From: Plantibacter sp. Leaf314
Lineage (GTDB): Bacteria; Actinomycetota; Actinomycetes; Actinomycetales; Microbacteriaceae
NCBI RefSeq assembly: GCF_001423185.1
Contig: NZ_LMOB01000001.1
Coordinates: 310,001-374,000 of the forward strand
Direction: 5' to 3'
Length of the DNA stretch: 64,000 nt
Shown here: piece after piece, positions 61,501 to 64,000 of the stretch
Numbering within the stretch: the first letter of the stretch is position 1
Layout of the letters: every line of letters begins with the position of its first letter
Made by a program: the position numbers and the translations under genes
The notes under the pieces: generated by a model
Told to the model about the DNA's origin: nothing
Database searches by the model: none
Seen by the model: only the letters and a program-made list of their open reading frames with translations

Positions 61501-61552
61501 CGAGCCTCGCGAGGGTGCTGAGCGAGATGTTCTCCCGGACCATACGAGCCAC
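58550..61552 (-). CDS. glnE: bifunctional glutamine synthetase adenylyltransferase/deadenylase
   Basis: A 1000-residue protein with two nucleotidyltransferase domains: the N-terminal deadenylase domain has FAIIGMGKAGARELNYVSDV followed by DVIFVGEG, and the C-terminal adenylyltransferase domain has FAIIAMGRYGGAELGLGSDL followed by DVLYVF. HYQLKLGPGGLRDIEFTVQL and RHLKLGRGSLSDVEWFVQLL are the helical motifs after each. It modifies the GlnA tyrosine according to nitrogen status. The GTG at 61552 lies just after GAGGGGG; an ATG nine bases inside is an alternative. It is 12 nt downstream of the second glutamine synthetase gene, in one operon. Confidence 0.95.
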   Translation of the reverse strand: MARMVRENISLSTLARLGFTGLGEARDRLQELAALVPVDPAVITPSFAVAADPDAALVGVLMIGRKSPDELAALLADQASTERLFRLLGASQGFIDFFLRHPDQLSVFELPVTRVPTLDEARDELLASVGAVDGFAEVVEEPAWDAIRVVYRRLLAEVALFDLCAPDPIVVLDRVASALSDLAAGALEASIAVARTQTSGSRGPGVYPREEVAATRFAIIGMGKAGARELNYVSDVDVIFVGEGSGDDEGGLDNGRAVEIATRLAVLTMRGLGQAGLEPSLWEVDPNLRPEGKAGALVRTLESHLVYYDRWAKSWEFQALLKARALAGDQELGARYIEAVQPKVWGSASREGFVESVQRMRERVTENIPAEDVHYQLKLGPGGLRDIEFTVQLLQLVHGQLDDSVHQRGTLAALDGLATAGYIGRAEAQEFAHDYRLLRVLEHRLQLTRLQRTHMMPRDEPSLRSLARSSTLATTAQALVSRWETTKHGVRQLHERLFYRPLLSAVAALPESGLSLTSGQAEARLAAIGFVDPRGALAHIGALTAGVSRRANIQRHLLPVMLGWFADGADPDYGLLAFRRLSEALGESHWFLRMLRDSSGAAERLTRVLSGSRFIGELMDRIPESAAWLAGDEDLRPRSSAALGEEIAAILRRHDSPDSAAAAIRAVRRREVLRLAMSSTVGMLDVQGLAAGLTDVSTATLAGLLGAVRRIGGLGADIEFAIIAMGRYGGAELGLGSDLDVLYVFRALPDVEPQLAQRQAAAIAAELNRLSEDARLPLDLDLDLRPEGKNGPLVRSLDSYRNYYARWSLTWEAQALLRAAGVVGDPDLIAAFTEVADTVRYPAEISEQSVREVKRIKARVENERLPQGADPTRHLKLGRGSLSDVEWFVQLLQLERGADVPALRTTSTLRALDAAVEADFVDRESADRLRDAWILASRIRSAMTLWLNKTQDVLPSDRLQLEGVARLLEYPTGSASLLEQDYLAATRRARTVFEHGFYGL

Positions 61553-61564
61553 CGGCCCCCTCGG

Positions 61565-62920
61565 TTAGAGCATCTCCAGGTTGCTGGCCAATTCGAACGG
61601 GGTCACCTGGGCGCGGTACTCCTGCCACTCCTGACGCTTGTTCAGCAGGACGTAGTTGAAGACCTGCTCACCGAGCGTCTCCGCGACGAGTTCTGATCCC
61701 TCCATGAGGCTCACGGCACGATCGAGGCTGGCGGGCAGGGCGTTGTACCCGAGGGCACGCCGCTCCGTGTCGGAGAGGGTCCAGACGTTGTCCTCGGCCT
61801 CGGGTGGGAGCTCGTAGCCCTCCTCGATGCCCTTGAGGCCGGCCGCGAGCATGAGCGAGAACGCGAGGTACGGGTTCGCCGCCGAATCGATGGCACGGTA
61901 CTCGACCCGGGCGCTCTGGCCCTTGTTGGGCTTGTAGAGCGGGACCCGGACGAGCGCCGAACGGTTGTTGTGACCCCAGCAGACGAAGCTCGGCGCCTCG
62001 GAGAGCTTGTTCGGCCCGACGCCACCCCACAGTCGCTTGTAGGAGTTCACGAACTGGTTGGTGACCGCGGTGATCTCCGGAGCGTGCGTGAGGAGCCCGG
62101 CGATGAACTGCCGGCCCGTCTTCGAGAGCTGGTACTGCGCACCGGCCTCGTAGAACGCGTTGGAATCGCCTTCGAACAGCGACATGTGCGTGTGCATGCC
62201 GCTCCCCGGCTGGTGGACGAGGGGCTTCGGCATGAAGGTCGCGTAGACGCCCTGCTCGATCGCCACCTCCTTCACGACGGTGCGGAAGGTCATGATGTTG
62301 TCCGCCGTGGTGAGGGCGTCCGCGTACCGGAGGTCGATCTCGTTCTGACCCGGCCCGGCCTCATGGTGGCTGAACTCGACGGAGATGCCCAGGTCTTCCA
62401 GCATCCGGACGGAGCGACGACGGAAGTCGTGCGCGGTCCCGCCGGGGACGTTGTCGAAGTAGCCGGCGGAGTCCACGGGCTCCGGGCCGTCGACGCCGTA
62501 CTGCGAGGACTTCAGGAGGTAGAACTCGATCTCGGGGTGCGTGTAGAAGGTGAACCCCATGTCGGCCGCCTTGGCCAGGGTGCGCTTCAGGACGTTCCGC
62601 GGGTCGGCCACGGCCGGCTGGCCGTCGGGCGTCGTGATGTCGCAGAACATGCGCGCGGTCGGGTCGATCTCGCCGCGCCACGGGAGGATCTGGAACGTCG
62701 TCGGGTCCGGGTGCGCCAGCAGGTCCGACTCGTAGGAACGGCTGAGCCCCTCGATCGCGGAGCCGTCGAAACCGAGGCCCTCGGAGAAGGCGCCTTCGAC
62801 CTCGGCCGGAGCGATCGCGACGGACTTGAGGGTGCCGACGACGTCGGTGAACCACAGCCGGACGAACTTGACGCCCCGCTCCTCGATCGTGCGGAGAACG
62901 AAGTCGCGCTGCTTATCCAT
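61565..62920 (-). CDS. glnA2: glutamine synthetase, GlnA2-type
   Basis: A 451-residue type I glutamine synthetase of the GlnA2 branch. EGLGFDGSAIEGLSRSYESD, THPEIEFYLLKSSQYG, GSGMHTHMSLFEGDSNAFYE and NRSALVRVPLYKPNKG align with the active site. The adenylylation segment is changed: EGYELPPEAEDNVW replaces the LYELPPEE of GlnA. It is usually a poorly expressed, non-essential paralogue in mycobacteria; a polyamine or D-amino-acid role has been suggested for some paralogues. The ATG at 62920 follows GGAAGAGGGGC; 24 upstream codons are not family-like. It heads the glnA2-glnE operon. Confidence 0.93.
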   Translation of the reverse strand: MDKQRDFVLRTIEERGVKFVRLWFTDVVGTLKSVAIAPAEVEGAFSEGLGFDGSAIEGLSRSYESDLLAHPDPTTFQILPWRGEIDPTARMFCDITTPDGQPAVADPRNVLKRTLAKAADMGFTFYTHPEIEFYLLKSSQYGVDGPEPVDSAGYFDNVPGGTAHDFRRRSVRMLEDLGISVEFSHHEAGPGQNEIDLRYADALTTADNIMTFRTVVKEVAIEQGVYATFMPKPLVHQPGSGMHTHMSLFEGDSNAFYEAGAQYQLSKTGRQFIAGLLTHAPEITAVTNQFVNSYKRLWGGVGPNKLSEAPSFVCWGHNNRSALVRVPLYKPNKGQSARVEYRAIDSAANPYLAFSLMLAAGLKGIEEGYELPPEAEDNVWTLSDTERRALGYNALPASLDRAVSLMEGSELVAETLGEQVFNYVLLNKRQEWQEYRAQVTPFELASNLEML

Positions 62921-63019
62921 CTGCCCCTCTTCCTTCGGCCGGCGGCCCGTGTCTAGGCTACTGGCTCCGTCCGTCTTCGTGCTCATCAGCACGCCAGGCG
63001 GAGGCGTTCGACAGGTCCG

Positions 63020-64000
63020 TCACCACCAGGCGAGCACGTAGACCGCCGTCCACAGCGCGGTCGCCGCCCAGAGCGTGGAGATCGCCGCGATCCGGACCCG
63101 TGAACCGCGGTGCGCCCCCTCCCAGACCGGTACGAGGCCGAGGCAACTGACGAGGAGCGCGATCGACAGCCATGGCAGGGCCGCGGGGACGCCGATCACG
63201 CCGACCGCCGGGTTCGTCAGGCCGTCCCGCAAGAGCAGAGCCACCGCGCCCACGGCCCAACTCGCGCCGAACACCGGCGCGATCCCCAGGCGGAGACCGT
63301 CCTGCACCGGTTCGCGCCGGAGTGCCTGGGCGATCAGTCGGTAGGCCCAGGCGATGGACCATCCGATCGCGACCAGGGCGAACAGCATCGGGAGCGCCAG
63401 GACGAGCCACGGTCCGCCGCCACCGGTCGTGTCCGTCACCCACCTGGCGCTCGGGGATACGGCTGCTGCGTCGATGACGGGGATCGCGGCGTCGTCACCG
63501 GCACACAGTGCCGCTCGGTAGCTCGACGGTTCACTCAGCCAGGAGCGGACCGCAACCGACGCACAGGAGCTTTCCGCCGTGGGGATCGCGCCGGAGCCGG
63601 GGAAGACCGCGGCGATGGCGGAGGCCGACCAGGTGCTCGGCGGGGACGCCCAGGCGGCGTCCTGTTCGGGCGCACTGACGACGAGGAGCGGGCGGTCGAG
63701 CGGTGATGGCGCGGGGCTCGCCGCCACGCCGAACGTGGTGCAGGCCGCCGCGGCGACGTCCTCGAGGAGGGTCGTCGTCGGGGTCCCGGGATCGGTCCGT
63801 TCGGCAGCTCCAGGCCAGGCGGCCGTCGAGCACCCGAGCACGCGCCCGAGCACGCCGCCCCGTGAGAGGTCGTCGACCGCCGCCGCGGCCAGCGGGTCGA
63901 GCGCGGCACGGTGCCCCTCCGCCACGGTCTCCAGCAGGACGGGCAGCGCCGCCTGGGTCGTCGGGTCGGTCAGGGCGTGCGAGACGAGCGTGAGCAGCGC
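63020..64000 (-). CDS. unknown membrane protein, 5' end beyond the window
   Basis: The frame is open from the stop at 63020 to the right edge, about 327 codons, so the N-terminus is missing. The visible N-terminal part has VSHALTDPTTQAALPVLLE and DDLSRGGVLGRVLGCS, with several cysteines, and may lie outside the membrane. The C-terminal 150 residues hold about four helices (LVLALPMLFALVAIGWSIAW, FGASWAVGAVALLL, LPWLSIALLVSCLGLVPVW, ISTLWAATALWTAVYVLAW). I do not recognise the family. A GTG at 63925 could be read as a start, but the upstream reading frame looks protein-like. It is 99 nt upstream of glnA2 in the same direction. Confidence 0.65.
   Translation of the reverse strand, partial: ALLTLVSHALTDPTTQAALPVLLETVAEGHRAALDPLAAAAVDDLSRGGVLGRVLGCSTAAWPGAAERTDPGTPTTTLLEDVAAAACTTFGVAASPAPSPLDRPLLVVSAPEQDAAWASPPSTWSASAIAAVFPGSGAIPTAESSCASVAVRSWLSEPSSYRAALCAGDDAAIPVIDAAAVSPSARWVTDTTGGGGPWLVLALPMLFALVAIGWSIAWAYRLIAQALRREPVQDGLRLGIAPVFGASWAVGAVALLLRDGLTNPAVGVIGVPAALPWLSIALLVSCLGLVPVWEGAHRGSRVRIAAISTLWAATALWTAVYVLAWW

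Overview
The window is a high-GC actinobacterial chromosome segment, most likely from the family Microbacteriaceae. This is inferred from the near-complete G/C third positions, the actinobacteria-restricted families (DUF3000, DUF3093, DUF3159, DUF3710, DUF4191, DUF4193, DUF7455, SepH), TANNNT promoters placed for leaderless translation, a mycobacterial-type SOS box and GlnR boxes. It is gene-dense, with no tRNA, rRNA, IS element or CRISPR array seen and no gene-free stretch longer than about 250 bases. Both edges cut a gene: the 3' end of an NAD(P)H-hydrate dehydratase on the left and the 5' end of an unknown membrane protein on the right.

Region by region. 1-8.7 kb: phosphoketolase, then a four-gene translationally coupled glycosyltransferase operon facing a GT2/lipase-like pair; these look like accessory surface-glycan or glycolipid genes. 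8.9-15.6 kb: a Wadjet/MksBEF-type SMC operon (jetA, jetB, jetC) with no jetD; jetD's usual place holds a 113-residue gene whose start codon sits immediately after a perfect SOS box, followed by an antitoxin-less PemK/MazF-like gene. 15.7-27.9 kb: ammonium transporter with a GlnR box, zapE, thiosulfate sulfurtransferase, sufE, an alpha/beta hydrolase, DUF3000, an RNase D-like protein, the fatty-acid beta-oxidation pair fadA/fadB, and an aldo/keto reductase with its MerR regulator. 27.9-38.4 kb: dxs, aconitase, the dut-DUF3710-DUF3159 operon, DUF3093, DUF4193, sepH and a phosphodiesterase/phosphatase. 38.5-49.4 kb: topoisomerase IV genes parC and parE (convergent), DUF7455, a MurT/GatD-like pair directly downstream of the principal sigma factor gene, an MFS transporter and a PAC2 protein. 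49.5-64 kb: pepA, lpdA, sucB, a membrane pseudokinase, DUF4191, RDD, glnA with a four-half-site GlnR operator, glnE and a second glutamine synthetase.

From about 21 kb onward the gene order is the conserved actinobacterial core (as I remember it from Streptomyces), so departures from it stand out. The most interesting are: (1) a MurT/GatD-like pair in which the glutaminase cysteine is alanine and MurT has no cysteine at all, which would suit a role in the unusual group B peptidoglycan of Microbacteriaceae; (2) a JetABC operon without the JetD nuclease, next to an SOS-controlled gene; (3) a transmembrane pseudokinase where lipB/lipA would be expected; and (4) eleven genes with a -10 hexamer exactly 6 nt before the start codon, meaning leaderless mRNAs.
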